Made by a program: the position numbers and the translations under genes. The notes under the pieces are model-generated. The model saw only the letters and a list, made by a program, of their open reading frames with translations, was not told where the DNA came from and did no database searches. A stretch of DNA of 11,929 bases from Bryobacteraceae bacterium (GTDB lineage Bacteria; Acidobacteriota; Terriglobia; Bryobacterales; Bryobacteraceae): contig JAICMB010000048.1 in NCBI GenBank assembly GCA_025929455.1, forward strand, positions 1-11,929. Direction: 5' to 3'. This document shows positions 1-6,389 of the stretch, piece by piece. Within the stretch, counting starts at the first letter, position 1, and the number at the start of each line of letters is the position of its first letter.

Positions 1-257
1 ATGTAGACGGCCTGGCCGGCGGAAACTTCGCGGCGCTCGGTGCCGACGCACATTTCCCCGCGGCCCTGCAGGATCATGTAGACTTCCTCCTGCTCCTGGT
101 TGTGCCACGGCACCTGGCCGCCGTTCGGTTCAAGAGTCACGTGGCCCATAGAGAAATTAGAAGCCTGAATGGGGCTTGCGCCGCCTACCAGGTTCTGCGT
201 GCGCCGGCGCGCGGGATAGGTGCGGCCGGAAATTTGAGCGAGGTCGGCAATGATCAT
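1..257 (-). CDS. Cupin-domain protein (3' part missing)
   Basis: Only the first 85 codons are in the window; the gene runs off the left edge. The translation fits cupin motif 1, G(X)5HXH(X)3E(X)6G, with G46, H52, E58 and G65 in register. The second histidine of the HXH pair is Gln (H52-N53-Q54), a variation seen in some cupins. The region around E57-E58-V59-Y60 and Q64-G65-R66-G67 is typical of the small single-domain beta-barrel fold. The start is ATG at 257, the first start after an in-frame stop upstream. Cupins of this size bind a metal or a small ligand; substrate and function cannot be read from this fragment. It lies 21 bases downstream of the VKOR-family gene on the same strand, so the two are probably co-transcribed. 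Motif 2 is outside the window. Confidence 0.85.
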   Translation of the reverse strand, partial: MIIADLAQISGRTYPARRRTQNLVGGASPIQASNFSMGHVTLEPNGGQVPWHNQEQEEVYMILQGRGEMCVGTERREVSAGQAVY

Positions 258-278
258 GGACGGTACAGCTATTTTCGC

Positions 279-785
279 TTAGCCGGCCGTCACAGTTTTA
301 AGCGCCGCTTTCGCTTCTGCGAATGCCAGCGGTACCGTCGCGAAGGTCGCGCCCGCCGCGATCAGGCACCACATGCAAAAGGCGCGGTACTTTGTCCAGG
401 AATCGTACGTGAGTTTGCCGGCCTGGGCGGCATCGACGATCGTCTTGGCGGCCATGGCGAGCGGGTAGTAGGGTGCCGTGCGTGCGCGCGCCGGACTGCC
501 CGCCGCCGCCAGCGTCGCCGTAACGGCGTAGCTGGCGACGCCGAGGAACGCATCCGGGATGCCCCAATAGCTGTACGCTTCCGCGGATCCGTTTACTTTC
601 GGCGCGTCGAAAAGCGATTTCGGCGGCGGCTCTGGTATGTGTTTGATGATCCCGAGCTGCCACAGCGCTACGACGCCGAGCGCGCCGGCGGCGACGAAAT
701 CAAGGGCTGCGATGGCCCGCCGCTGCCGTAGAAATTCCCCTTCGGCTTCGCGCAGCGCGACCGAGAGTTCTTCTGGACGCATCAT
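279..785 (-). CDS. VKOR-family membrane protein lacking the loop cysteines
   Basis: The 168-residue protein resembles the vitamin K epoxide reductase family: quinone-linked thiol oxidoreductases of the cytoplasmic membrane that reoxidise DsbA-like partners. Supporting features are a first hydrophobic segment at about residues 27-47, a V65-N66-G67-S68 and G76-I77-P78 block leading into the second membrane helix (the usual FGIP-type motif), and the active-site C137-M-W-C140 followed by a last hydrophobic helix. Canonical members also carry a cysteine pair in the loop after helix 1 that passes electrons to the partner. Here C137 and C140 are the only cysteines. No thioredoxin domain is fused. 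The gene may start at either of two adjacent ATGs (785 or 782). Family assignment is fairly safe, but VKOR-type chemistry is uncertain because the shuttle pair is absent. Confidence 0.75.
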   Translation of the reverse strand: MMRPEELSVALREAEGEFLRQRRAIAALDFVAAGALGVVALWQLGIIKHIPEPPPKSLFDAPKVNGSAEAYSYWGIPDAFLGVASYAVTATLAAAGSPARARTAPYYPLAMAAKTIVDAAQAGKLTYDSWTKYRAFCMWCLIAAGATFATVPLAFAEAKAALKTVTAG

Positions 786-801
786 GACATCGGCTCATTG
801 G

Positions 802-910
802 CTCCGCAGGTGGGGCAGGCCTCGTCCGCTGTCGCACGATGCCCCGGGCTCACCGGAGAGACCCAGTTCCTTGTAGCCCATGCCCGGGTTGACGGTTGGC
901 CACTCCACAT
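802..910 (+). repeat. Dispersed intergenic repeat, copy A (short form without hairpins)
   Basis: This copy begins CTCCGCAGGTGGGGCAGG and then jumps directly to CCTCGTCCGCTGTCGCACGATG. The twin-hairpin segment found in copies B and C between these blocks is missing. Its 3' block, AGTTCCTTGTAGCCCATGCC followed by GGTTGGCCACTCCA (892-905), matches copy C closely, with a one-base length difference. It lies directly before copy B in the same orientation. Boundaries are estimated from comparing the three copies by eye. No coding function is apparent. Confidence 0.75.
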
Positions 911-928
911 CCGCCTCGCACGCCGACG

Positions 929-1040
929 CTCCGACGTGGGGCAGGTTGGCAACCTGCGGCGGGTTGCCGAACCCGCCTCGTCCGCCGCCGCACGATGGCC
1001 CGCGTCTGACTGGCGCGGCCCAGTTCCTCGTACTCCACAA
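929..1040 (+). repeat. Dispersed intergenic repeat, copy B (with twin hairpins)
   Basis: The copy opens CTCCGACGTGGGGCAGG, identical to copy C. It contains two adjacent perfect hairpins. The first is GCAGGTT-GGC-AACCTGC at 941-957 (7-bp stem). The second is GGCGGGTT-GCCG-AACCCGCC at 958-977 (8-bp stem). These are followed by CCTCGTCCGCCG and, near the end, CCCAGTTCCTCGTA. Similarity to the other copies fades after about 1040. The remaining 67 bases to the dehydrogenase stop (1041-1107) show nothing I recognise. Neither strand has a T-run after the hairpins, so they do not look like ordinary terminators, although they lie downstream of a minus-strand gene. Confidence 0.85.
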
Positions 1041-1107
1041 CGCAACCGCACGGGGCGTGACCGGTGCGAGGCCAGCCGGCAACACGGGCCACCCCACTGG
1101 ATTCTGC

Positions 1108-2094
1108 TCATCGTTTTGCCACGAACGCCGCGAGGGCAAAACCGGCGGCCAGCGCGCCCGCGGCCGAAAGCCAGCGCTTGTTCAGCGAGCCCCACGTTTC
1201 GAGGCTGTAATCGCTCGATTGCTGAGTGAAAATGCCATGCGCGGCATAATCGCCCGGAACGGTATGGAACAGGTTGTCGGGACGGTTGGGATCGACGGGT
1301 TCCTGCGTTTGCTGCGCATCATAGCCCATATCGCCGAGATACTTATCGAGCAGACCGGGAATGAACTTCTCTCCCCAGATCGCCTTCACGGTCGGTAGGC
1401 CGACGTAGACCTGACGCCTGCGATGATACGCGGCCCAGACCACCGCGCGCGCGGCGACTTCCGGCTCATAAATCGGCGGCACCGGCATGGGATGGCGCGG
1501 CAGCTTCGTGCGGCACCAGGAGAACTGCGGCGTGTTCATCGCGGGCAGTTGCACCATGCCAACGTGAATGTTCTTGTTGCGATGAATGATCTCGCAGCGC
1601 AGGCTCTCTAAGAAGCCCATGATGGCGTGTTTGGCGCCGCAGTACGGAGCCTGCAACGGAATCGAGCGATACGCGAGCGCCGAGCCCATCTGAATGATTG
1701 TGCCCTGGTTACGCTGCCACATGCTGCGCAGCGCCGCCATGGCGCCGTATACGGAGCCCAGGTACGTAACTTCGGTCGAGCGGCGAAACTCCTCCGGCGA
1801 GATGTCCACGAACTCGGCGAAGATTGTCGCCATCGCATTGTTCACCCAAATATCGATGGGACCGAATTCCTTTTCGATCTGCTCGGCGGCGGTGAAGACC
1901 TGCGTCGCATCGGCAACGTCACATGGTGTAACGAGGGCACGGCCGCCGGCGTCTTCCACTTCTTTTTTCGCAGCCTCGAGGCGGTCGCGGTCACGCGAAA
2001 TGAGGCCGATATGCACACGCTTCTTGGCGAACTCGCGCACGATGGCGCGGCCCAGGCCAGCACTGGCGCCCGTAACGACAACCACATCCGGCAT
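1108..2094 (-). CDS. Short-chain dehydrogenase/reductase with C-terminal membrane tail
   Basis: This is a classical SDR. The Rossmann nucleotide-binding motif is T8-G-A-S-A-G-L-G15. D59-V60 follows the adenine pocket, and N85-N86-A87 fits the NNAG position. The catalytic set is S138, Y151 and K155 in the YxxxK arrangement. R34 after the second strand suggests preference for NADP(H). At 328 residues it is longer than the roughly 250 of a minimal SDR. The extra C-terminus ends in a hydrophobic stretch (about residues 309-325) closed by K-R, so the enzyme is probably anchored to the membrane. The start ATG at 2094 has a strong Shine-Dalgarno, AGGAGG (plus-strand 2104-2109), 9 bases upstream. The substrate is unknown; membrane-anchored SDRs of this shape often act on lipids or sterol-like substrates, but that is only a guess. 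It is divergent from selA with 59 bases between them. Confidence 0.9.
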   Translation of the reverse strand: MPDVVVVTGASAGLGRAIVREFAKKRVHIGLISRDRDRLEAAKKEVEDAGGRALVTPCDVADATQVFTAAEQIEKEFGPIDIWVNNAMATIFAEFVDISPEEFRRSTEVTYLGSVYGAMAALRSMWQRNQGTIIQMGSALAYRSIPLQAPYCGAKHAIMGFLESLRCEIIHRNKNIHVGMVQLPAMNTPQFSWCRTKLPRHPMPVPPIYEPEVAARAVVWAAYHRRRQVYVGLPTVKAIWGEKFIPGLLDKYLGDMGYDAQQTQEPVDPNRPDNLFHTVPGDYAAHGIFTQQSSDYSLETWGSLNKRWLSAAGALAAGFALAAFVAKR

Positions 2095-2153
2095 TCTTAA
2101 ACTCCTCCTATTGAGCTAGACGCCGTCGCTGTGCCAAGTGCTACGATTCCGGT

Positions 2154-3482
2154 TTGACGCTGCACGAACGCCTGCGCGAGCTGCCTTCGGTCGACGAAGT
2201 CGTGAGCGCGCTTGCGCACGTGAGTGAGCGTTACCCGCACACGCTACTCGTCAACGAGACCCGCGCAGTGCTCGATGAGATGCGGCGTGAGTTGCGCGCC
2301 GGTTCCGACGTAACGAACGATGCTCCGGAGCGCGTCGAGCGGCGCCTCCGCGGACTTGAGCAGCCGTCATTGCGGCACGTGATTAACGCGACCGGAGTCG
2401 TCCTGCATACAAATCTCGGACGCGCGCCCCTGTCGGATTTTTCGCCCATATCCGGCTACACCAATCTTGAATACGACCTCGCGGCGGGGCGGCGCGGCAA
2501 ACGCGACAAACACACGGCGGCATTGATTGAACGCGTCGCGGGTGCGCCTGGAATTGTTGTGAACAACAATGCGGCCGCGGTGTACCTGGCGTTAAACGAA
2601 TTGGCGGCCGGCTACGAAGTGATCGTGTCACGCGGCGAACTGATCGAAATCGGGGACGGCTTCCGGATACCCGACATCATGCAGCGCTCCGGCGCGGTGC
2701 TGCGCGAAGTGGGCACCACCAACCGCACGCGCATCGAAGACTACCGCGATGCAATCTCCGAGCGCACGCGCCTGCTGCTGCGCGTCCATCCGAGCAATTT
2801 TCGCATTGCAGGATTCACGGCCAAGCCGCGCCTCGAAGAACTGGCCGCGCTGGGAAACGAACGCGGCATTCCCGTATACGAGGACCTGGGCAGCGGCTGC
2901 GTCGTGGACCTGCGGCACTTCGGTCTGCAGGAGCCTGTGGTGGCCGACAGCATCCGGGCGGGCGCCAGATTGGTTTCGTTTAGCGGCGACAAGCTGCTGG
3001 GCGGACCGCAGGCGGGCATACTGGCGGGCGATTCACTGCTGGTGAACCGGCTCCGGCGAAATCCGATGTTTCGCGCGCTGCGGGTCGACAAGTTGATCCT
3101 GCAGGCACTTGAGACGACGCTGCGCAGCTTGGTCCTCGAGCGCTATGAAGCGGTGCCGGCCTTGCGCATGATCGCGCAGAGCGCGGACGAACTGCACGAG
3201 CGCGCGATGCAGTTTGCGGGGATGCTGGAGGGCGTGCGCGCGGACGTCGTGCAAGGCGAGTCCGTGGCCGGTGGCGGCGCGACTCCGGAGCAGGTATTGC
3301 CCACATGGCTGGTCACGGTGCCATGCGAGGACGTGGTGCAGGTGGAGAAGCGCTGTCGCGAGGGAGAACCGCCGGTGATCGTTCGCGTCGAGGACAACAA
3401 GCTGGTGCTGGATTTGCGGACCGTATTTGAAGACGAAGAAGGTGAGTTGGCGCGGGTAATAGCGCGAGCCGCGCGGGCGTAG
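2154..3482 (+). CDS. selA: L-seryl-tRNA(Sec) selenium transferase (selenocysteine synthase)
   Basis: SelA is a PLP enzyme that converts seryl-tRNA(Sec) to selenocysteinyl-tRNA(Sec) using selenophosphate. The 442-residue protein is close to the family length (463 in E. coli) and colinear with it. The N-terminus has an LPSVDEVV-like helix. It is followed by VINATGVVLHTNLGRAPLS (HTNLGR at 85-90), an EYDLAAGRRGKRD block, E/GTTNRT, an LRVHPSNFRIAGF block and SFSGDKLLGGPQAGI. In that last motif K280 is the PLP-binding lysine. The start is TTG at 2154. No ATG or GTG lies in frame between it and the upstream stop at 2112, and starting later would remove the family N-terminus. No clear Shine-Dalgarno precedes it. 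The next gene is convergent, so selB does not follow as it often does, and selC and selD are not in the window. Confidence 0.93.
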   Translation: MTLHERLRELPSVDEVVSALAHVSERYPHTLLVNETRAVLDEMRRELRAGSDVTNDAPERVERRLRGLEQPSLRHVINATGVVLHTNLGRAPLSDFSPISGYTNLEYDLAAGRRGKRDKHTAALIERVAGAPGIVVNNNAAAVYLALNELAAGYEVIVSRGELIEIGDGFRIPDIMQRSGAVLREVGTTNRTRIEDYRDAISERTRLLLRVHPSNFRIAGFTAKPRLEELAALGNERGIPVYEDLGSGCVVDLRHFGLQEPVVADSIRAGARLVSFSGDKLLGGPQAGILAGDSLLVNRLRRNPMFRALRVDKLILQALETTLRSLVLERYEAVPALRMIAQSADELHERAMQFAGMLEGVRADVVQGESVAGGGATPEQVLPTWLVTVPCEDVVQVEKRCREGEPPVIVRVEDNKLVLDLRTVFEDEEGELARVIARAARA

Positions 3483-3498
3483 CGCGGCAACCGTTTCC

Positions 3499-4086
3499 CT
3501 ACTGCAGCTCGCCGATATCCGCGTCCGGCGGCGGCTTGAACTCGCGCGTGCTGAAAACGTGTAGCGGCCCGCCAGGCGCGGCCACTTTCAATACCAGCGC
3601 CACTTGAAACCGCGGCCCCTGGAAATACGACACGCGCATGCGATGCACGCCGGTTGCGAGTTGCAGGCTTCCTTCGCGCGTCTCCGGCGGGTGCATGCCG
3701 TCGTTGTCGACGATCAGTTGTCCATCGAGATAAAGCCGCGCGCCATCGTCGGACGTCAGCGCGAACCGGTACAGACCCGGCGTGGCAATCCAGAAACGGC
3801 CCGTGTAATCGATCGCGAACCACTCAAAGCGTTCCGTAACGCCCGGAAAGCCTTGCTTGAAATCCTGCGCCGGCACGTCCAGCGCGTCGGTGTATATGGC
3901 GCCTTTGGGATGCAGTTTCGAGAAGTCGGGCAGATGCGAGGTCCAATGCCTGATCTTATACACTTCGCCGCGCAACCCCGCGGGAATGACGACCGTAGTT
4001 CCGAAAGTGACCGGCGGCGCCGATGAATCTTGCGCGAGCGCGGCGCCGCAGCATACCGCGACACACCACAGCCCGCAGGCGCGCAT
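3499..4086 (-). CDS. Secreted PA14-domain protein
   Basis: A signal peptide (residues 1-18, ending A-L-A) precedes a beta-rich protein of about 177 mature residues. The C-terminal two thirds fit the PA14 domain, a carbohydrate-binding or adhesion beta-barrel. Aromatic F/Y residues lead into S112-D-D-G115, then L-Y-L-D-G and V-D-N-D-G, with a final strand around VSYFQGP. The DDG and DNDG motifs are typical of calcium-assisted sugar binding in this family. ATG at 4086 is used here; GTG at 4089 is directly adjacent and equally possible (AAGG lies 7 bases before it). The upstream LTXXQ protein ends 4 to 7 bases before, so this is the last gene of the sigma-factor operon. It is convergent with selA, with 16 bases between stops. 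No catalytic domain is attached, so a binding role on the cell surface or in the periplasm is inferred. Confidence 0.82.
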   Translation of the reverse strand: MRACGLWCVAVCCGAALAQDSSAPPVTFGTTVVIPAGLRGEVYKIRHWTSHLPDFSKLHPKGAIYTDALDVPAQDFKQGFPGVTERFEWFAIDYTGRFWIATPGLYRFALTSDDGARLYLDGQLIVDNDGMHPPETREGSLQLATGVHRMRVSYFQGPRFQVALVLKVAAPGGPLHVFSTREFKPPPDADIGELQ

Positions 4087-4093
4087 CACGGGG

Positions 4094-4459
4094 CTACCTT
4101 ACTTCGGTCGAAATCTTTTCGAAGCGCGCGCGCTGCTTCGTATTCAGGATTTTCAGGATTTGATTGTGGCCGGTAGCGCGCCAGTCGTCGAGCTGCGCTT
4201 CGAGATCTTCGTGGTAGCGCGTGTAATCGTCCAGGATGGTTTTGAGCTGCTTACACTGATCGGGTGTCAGGTCCAAGTCCGTGACCAGGCGGTTGTACGA
4301 AAGCGCGGCCTCGTTGATAGAGGAGTGCGAACGATGCAGGGCCTCGTGCAGTCCGATTCGCATCACGAGCGCGCCCACGGCCGCTCCGGCGAGAAAAACC
4401 AAAAGCAGAGTAGAAAAGATGCGCGGGTTTTGCCACGAAGGGCGAGCAGCCTGGAACAT
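4094..4459 (-). CDS. Membrane-anchored LTXXQ/CnrX-like periplasmic protein (Metal_resist/Spy type)
   Basis: The 121-residue protein has one N-terminal membrane helix (about residues 15-34) and an all-helical remainder facing the periplasm. The motif L64-T65-P66-D67-Q68 followed by a long charged helix, then a second short helix ending ILNTKQRARFEKI, is the pattern of the Spy/CpxP/CnrX group of chaperones and metal sensors. Histidines H38, H42 and H45 sit just after the membrane helix, in an HxxxH spacing like the N-terminal nickel/cobalt ligands of CnrX. Further candidates are C69, H83 and H98. It lies 9 bases after the anti-sigma gene and 4 to 7 bases before the PA14 gene. In CnrYXH-type systems such a protein senses the signal for the anti-sigma/sigma pair; the same role here is inferred from order and shape only. 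A Spy-like chaperone target is the alternative. Confidence 0.7.
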   Translation of the reverse strand: MFQAARPSWQNPRIFSTLLLVFLAGAAVGALVMRIGLHEALHRSHSSINEAALSYNRLVTDLDLTPDQCKQLKTILDDYTRYHEDLEAQLDDWRATGHNQILKILNTKQRARFEKISTEVR

Positions 4460-4468
4460 CGCCTCGGA

Positions 4469-4975
4469 TTATTCCTGGAAGCTGACCAGCTTCACCAGGA
4501 CAGCGTCCTGCTCCTGTTGCGGTGTAACGACACGCGTATCGCGTACGGCGTATTGTCCGTCGAGAGCGGCGGGAACGTTGAACGGCTCCTGCTGCATCGT
4601 GAACGTCGACGGTGGTACAACGGCGTGCGATCCCGGCTCAGTAGAAACCACATAGCCGGCCACCAGCAGCACCAGGGCCGCCGAAGCGTAAATGACGCGC
4701 TTGCGGAACGCCGATTCGAGAAAGGTGGACCATACCGAGACCGCACCCTGCGTGTCGATACGGTTTAGGACGCGCGCGTAGAATCCTGCGCGGGGCTGCA
4801 TTTCGCTCCCAGGCCGCAGGGTCTGCAATAGTGCCGATTGCCGCTCGTGGGCGGCTAGTTCGCGCTGGCATTCCTCGCACGCGGCCAGATGGGCGGCCAT
4901 CTCCGGCGGCGGCGCCACCTGAAAATGTCTGCCCCGGAGATATTTTTCCAGATTATCTCTGACAGGCTGATGCAT
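4469..4975 (-). CDS. Zinc-binding anti-sigma factor, single membrane helix
   Basis: Residues 29-36 carry the ZAS motif H29-x3-C33-x2-C36 within a short helical N-terminal domain, as in zf-HC2 anti-sigma factors that clamp an ECF sigma factor. A single hydrophobic segment at about residues 93-110 separates the cytosolic domain from a periplasmic tail of about 58 residues that ends KLVSFQE. Length (168 residues) and topology fit group IV anti-sigma factors. It lies downstream of the ECF sigma gene on the same strand, separated by 132 bases rather than overlapping, and 9 bases before the CnrX-like gene. The pairing with the sigma factor at 5108-5773 is inferred from neighbourhood. The start ATG at 4975 has only a weak purine-rich sequence (GAGGGAAAAGAAG) before it. 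Confidence 0.88.
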   Translation of the reverse strand: MHQPVRDNLEKYLRGRHFQVAPPPEMAAHLAACEECQRELAAHERQSALLQTLRPGSEMQPRAGFYARVLNRIDTQGAVSVWSTFLESAFRKRVIYASAALVLLVAGYVVSTEPGSHAVVPPSTFTMQQEPFNVPAALDGQYAVRDTRVVTPQQEQDAVLVKLVSFQE

Positions 4976-5107
4976 ACTTCTTTTCCCTCAAAGCCCTACT
5001 CCCAGCGCGGATCTTAGTGCCCGCTCCTGTTTATTTAGCGTCTTTGCCTGACCCCTCAGACAAGCGCCTGATCTGCCGCGCCCGAACGCGGCCCATCCGA
5101 ACCTATG
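4976..5107 (-). other. Sigma/anti-sigma spacer with a small inverted repeat
   Basis: The 132 bases between the sigma stop and the anti-sigma start hold a perfect 6-bp inverted repeat, GCCGCG-CCCGAA-CGCGGC (5075-5092), 15 bases downstream of the sigma gene. No T-run follows it on the minus strand, so it is not a standard intrinsic terminator. It could pause or protect the transcript. No convincing separate promoter for the anti-sigma gene was found. Confidence 0.4.
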
Positions 5108-5773
5108 CTATACCGCGCCGCCCGACTGGCGCTGTATCCGCTGTGCCGCTTTCACCAGTTTCTGGCGGGCGCGGAACAGCTTCACTTTAATCGTATTCTC
5201 GTTCATGCCGGTCATGTGCGACAGCTCTTCGACGGAATGGCCTTCCACTTCCTTGAGCAGAAGCAGAGTGCGGTCTTCCTCCGAAAGCCGGTCGAGCAGT
5301 TTCACCGCGAGATCGCGCTGCGCGAGCCGTTCGTCGACTCGCATTTCGTGATCCATGACGGTCTCGCTATTTTCCATCCGCAGCGCGTCTTCCTCGGAGA
5401 AATCGCTCTCGTAAACGAGTTTGCGAACGCGCTTTTTGCGGAGATAGTCGTAACATTCGTTGACCGTGATCTTGTAGATCCAGGTCAGCAAAGAACTGCG
5501 GAAATCGAAGTTCTTGATCGAAAAATAGATTTTCGCGAACACCTGCTGCGCGATATCTTCCGCGTCGTTGTGGTTGCGGAGAATACCGTAGATGATCGAG
5601 AAGACCTTCGCCTGATAGCGCTCCACGATTTCGCGGAACGCCGACTCGTCCTGGGCCTGAACACGGCGAACCAGGGACGCTTCTTCAGTATTTCGATGGT
5701 CCACTCTGGCTCTTGCCGCACGCGCTTTTTCGCCCGCGGCGGGGAAGGGAAGAACACCGCTCAAGCCTTGCAT
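5108..5773 (-). CDS. ECF-type RNA polymerase sigma factor (RpoE-like)
   Basis: This is a two-domain ECF sigma factor. Region 2 lies at about residues 46-115 and includes N69-D-A-E-D-I-A-Q-Q-V-F79, the core-binding and -10 recognition stretch, followed by the W98-I-Y-K-I motif. Region 4 lies at about residues 155-215, with a helix-turn-helix around S-V-E-E-L and N-T-I-K-V-K-L-F-R-A-R, which reads the -35. It has no region 1 or 3 and no C-terminal extension. The first in-frame ATG (5773) gives 221 residues, with a proline/alanine-rich N-terminus of about 25 residues not usual for the family. GTG at 5704 (V24) would give a more typical 198. The putative autoregulatory promoter at 5785-5811 lies very close to the ATG. 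The partner anti-sigma factor follows on the same strand. Confidence 0.93.
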   Translation of the reverse strand: MQGLSGVLPFPAAGEKARAARARVDHRNTEEASLVRRVQAQDESAFREIVERYQAKVFSIIYGILRNHNDAEDIAQQVFAKIYFSIKNFDFRSSLLTWIYKITVNECYDYLRKKRVRKLVYESDFSEEDALRMENSETVMDHEMRVDERLAQRDLAVKLLDRLSEEDRTLLLLKEVEGHSVEELSHMTGMNENTIKVKLFRARQKLVKAAQRIQRQSGGAV

Positions 5774-5784
5774 ACAACCCCTCA

Positions 5785-5811
5785 GACGTGTTTACTTTCC
5801 AACGGGTTGCA
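5785..5811 (-). promoter_or_regulatory. Putative ECF-type autoregulatory promoter of the sigma gene
   Basis: Read on the minus strand, TGCAACC (5811-5805) is followed after exactly 16 bases by CGTC (5788-5785). An AAC-containing -35 and a CGTC -10 at 16-17 bases is the general form of ECF-dependent promoters, and autoregulation is common in this class. The expected transcript start would fall near 5778-5780, only about 5 bases before the ATG at 5773. That would leave almost no leader, or imply a start further downstream. Found by eye; no transcript evidence. Confidence 0.5.
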
Positions 5812-5971
5812 GTCTCTTGCAAAGTGCGGGACGGGCGCCCGGCGGGCGGGAGAATCTTCCGGGCGGCGGTGCTTTCGCGCATCCTATCGGGGAGTTTAGC
5901 ATCCAAGTAACTGCAACGGCACGAAATCGCGTAAGGCGGGTAATCTTGCTGCCTGCTTGCGTCCCAGTCTA

Positions 5972-6000
5972 TTGCGGCCGGCCGGACGCGGCGTGATAAT
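5972..6000 (+). promoter_or_regulatory. Possible housekeeping promoter of the A-type Fe-S carrier gene
   Basis: TTGCGG (5972-5977), 17 bases, then GATAAT (5995-6000) resembles a sigma-70 promoter with a good -10 (5 of 6) and a poor -35 (3 of 6). It would give a leader of about 60 bases before the erpA-like gene. Apart from this and the sigma-gene promoter, I see nothing in the 5812-6049 stretch between the two divergent genes. Confidence 0.35.
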
Positions 6001-6065
6001 GTAAGTTACGGGTGCTTTGGCACTCGCGCTAGCGCCTTGAAACTCTAACAGGAGAATTGCTTAGC

Positions 6066-6389
6066 ATGGTTACGTTGACCGAAACGGCTGTTTCGAAGGT
6101 AAGAGAAATCATCGATACCCAGGAACCCAAACCGCAGGGCCTGCGCATTGCTGTCGTGGGGGGAGGCTGCTCGGGATTCAGCTACTCCATGGCTTTCGAG
6201 AACACGCCCAACATGCTCGACAAGACGTACAGCTTCAATGGTTTGAAGGTCTACATCGACCAGGCGAGTCTTCTGTATCTGGACGGCGCCGAGGTCGATT
6301 ACGTCGAATCGATGGAAGGTTCGGGCTTCAAGTTCAACAACCCCAACGTCAAGAACACCTGCGGCTGCGGCAGCTCGTTCAGCGCGTAA
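6066..6389 (+). CDS. erpA: A-type iron-sulfur cluster carrier (ErpA/IscA/HesB family)
   Basis: This 107-residue protein is a complete A-type carrier that holds Fe-S clusters and hands them to apoproteins in the cytosol. All three conserved cysteines are present: C35 in GGGCSGFSYSM, and C99 and C101 in TCGCGSSFS at the C-terminus. The stretch YLDGAEVDYVE and the NPN motif before the CGCG are typical of the ErpA/HesB branch rather than of SufA, but the choice between erpA and iscA is not certain from sequence alone. ATG at 6066 is chosen over an in-frame TTG at 6057. AGGAGA at 6050-6055 sits 10 bases before the ATG and only 1 base before the TTG. No isc or suf genes are adjacent, so this is a stand-alone carrier. 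The gene overlaps the convergent TIGR03437 gene by 11 bases. Confidence 0.92.
   Translation: MVTLTETAVSKVREIIDTQEPKPQGLRIAVVGGGCSGFSYSMAFENTPNMLDKTYSFNGLKVYIDQASLLYLDGAEVDYVESMEGSGFKFNNPNVKNTCGCGSSFSA

Noticed and set aside
102..731. Plus-strand open frame of 209 codons opposite the VKOR and cupin genes
   Set aside because: It is rich in Arg and Gly with no recognisable domain, and lies opposite two genes with clear family motifs; a GC-rich shadow frame.
941..977. Twin hairpins as intrinsic terminators of the dehydrogenase gene (and 7335-7371 for mutY)
   Set aside because: Neither copy is followed by a T-run on the minus strand, and copy B lies more than 130 bases after the stop codon.
802..1040. 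Repeat copies A and B as a CRISPR array
   Set aside because: Only two unequal copies, no regular repeat-spacer pattern, and no cas genes.
3857..4768. Plus-strand open frame of 303 codons opposite the PA14, LTXXQ and anti-sigma genes
   Set aside because: It runs across three well supported minus-strand genes and their junctions and has no family features.
5051..5787. 11-base match (ACCCCTCAGAC) at 5051-5061 and 5777-5787, upstream of the anti-sigma and sigma genes
   Set aside because: An 11-base match is expected by chance many times in 12 kb. The copy near the anti-sigma gene lacks the TGCAACC -35, and part of the other probably acts as a ribosome-binding sequence.
5105..5899. Plus-strand open frame of 264 codons opposite the sigma factor
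   Set aside because: The sigma regions 2 and 4 on the other strand are unmistakable; this frame is its mirror.
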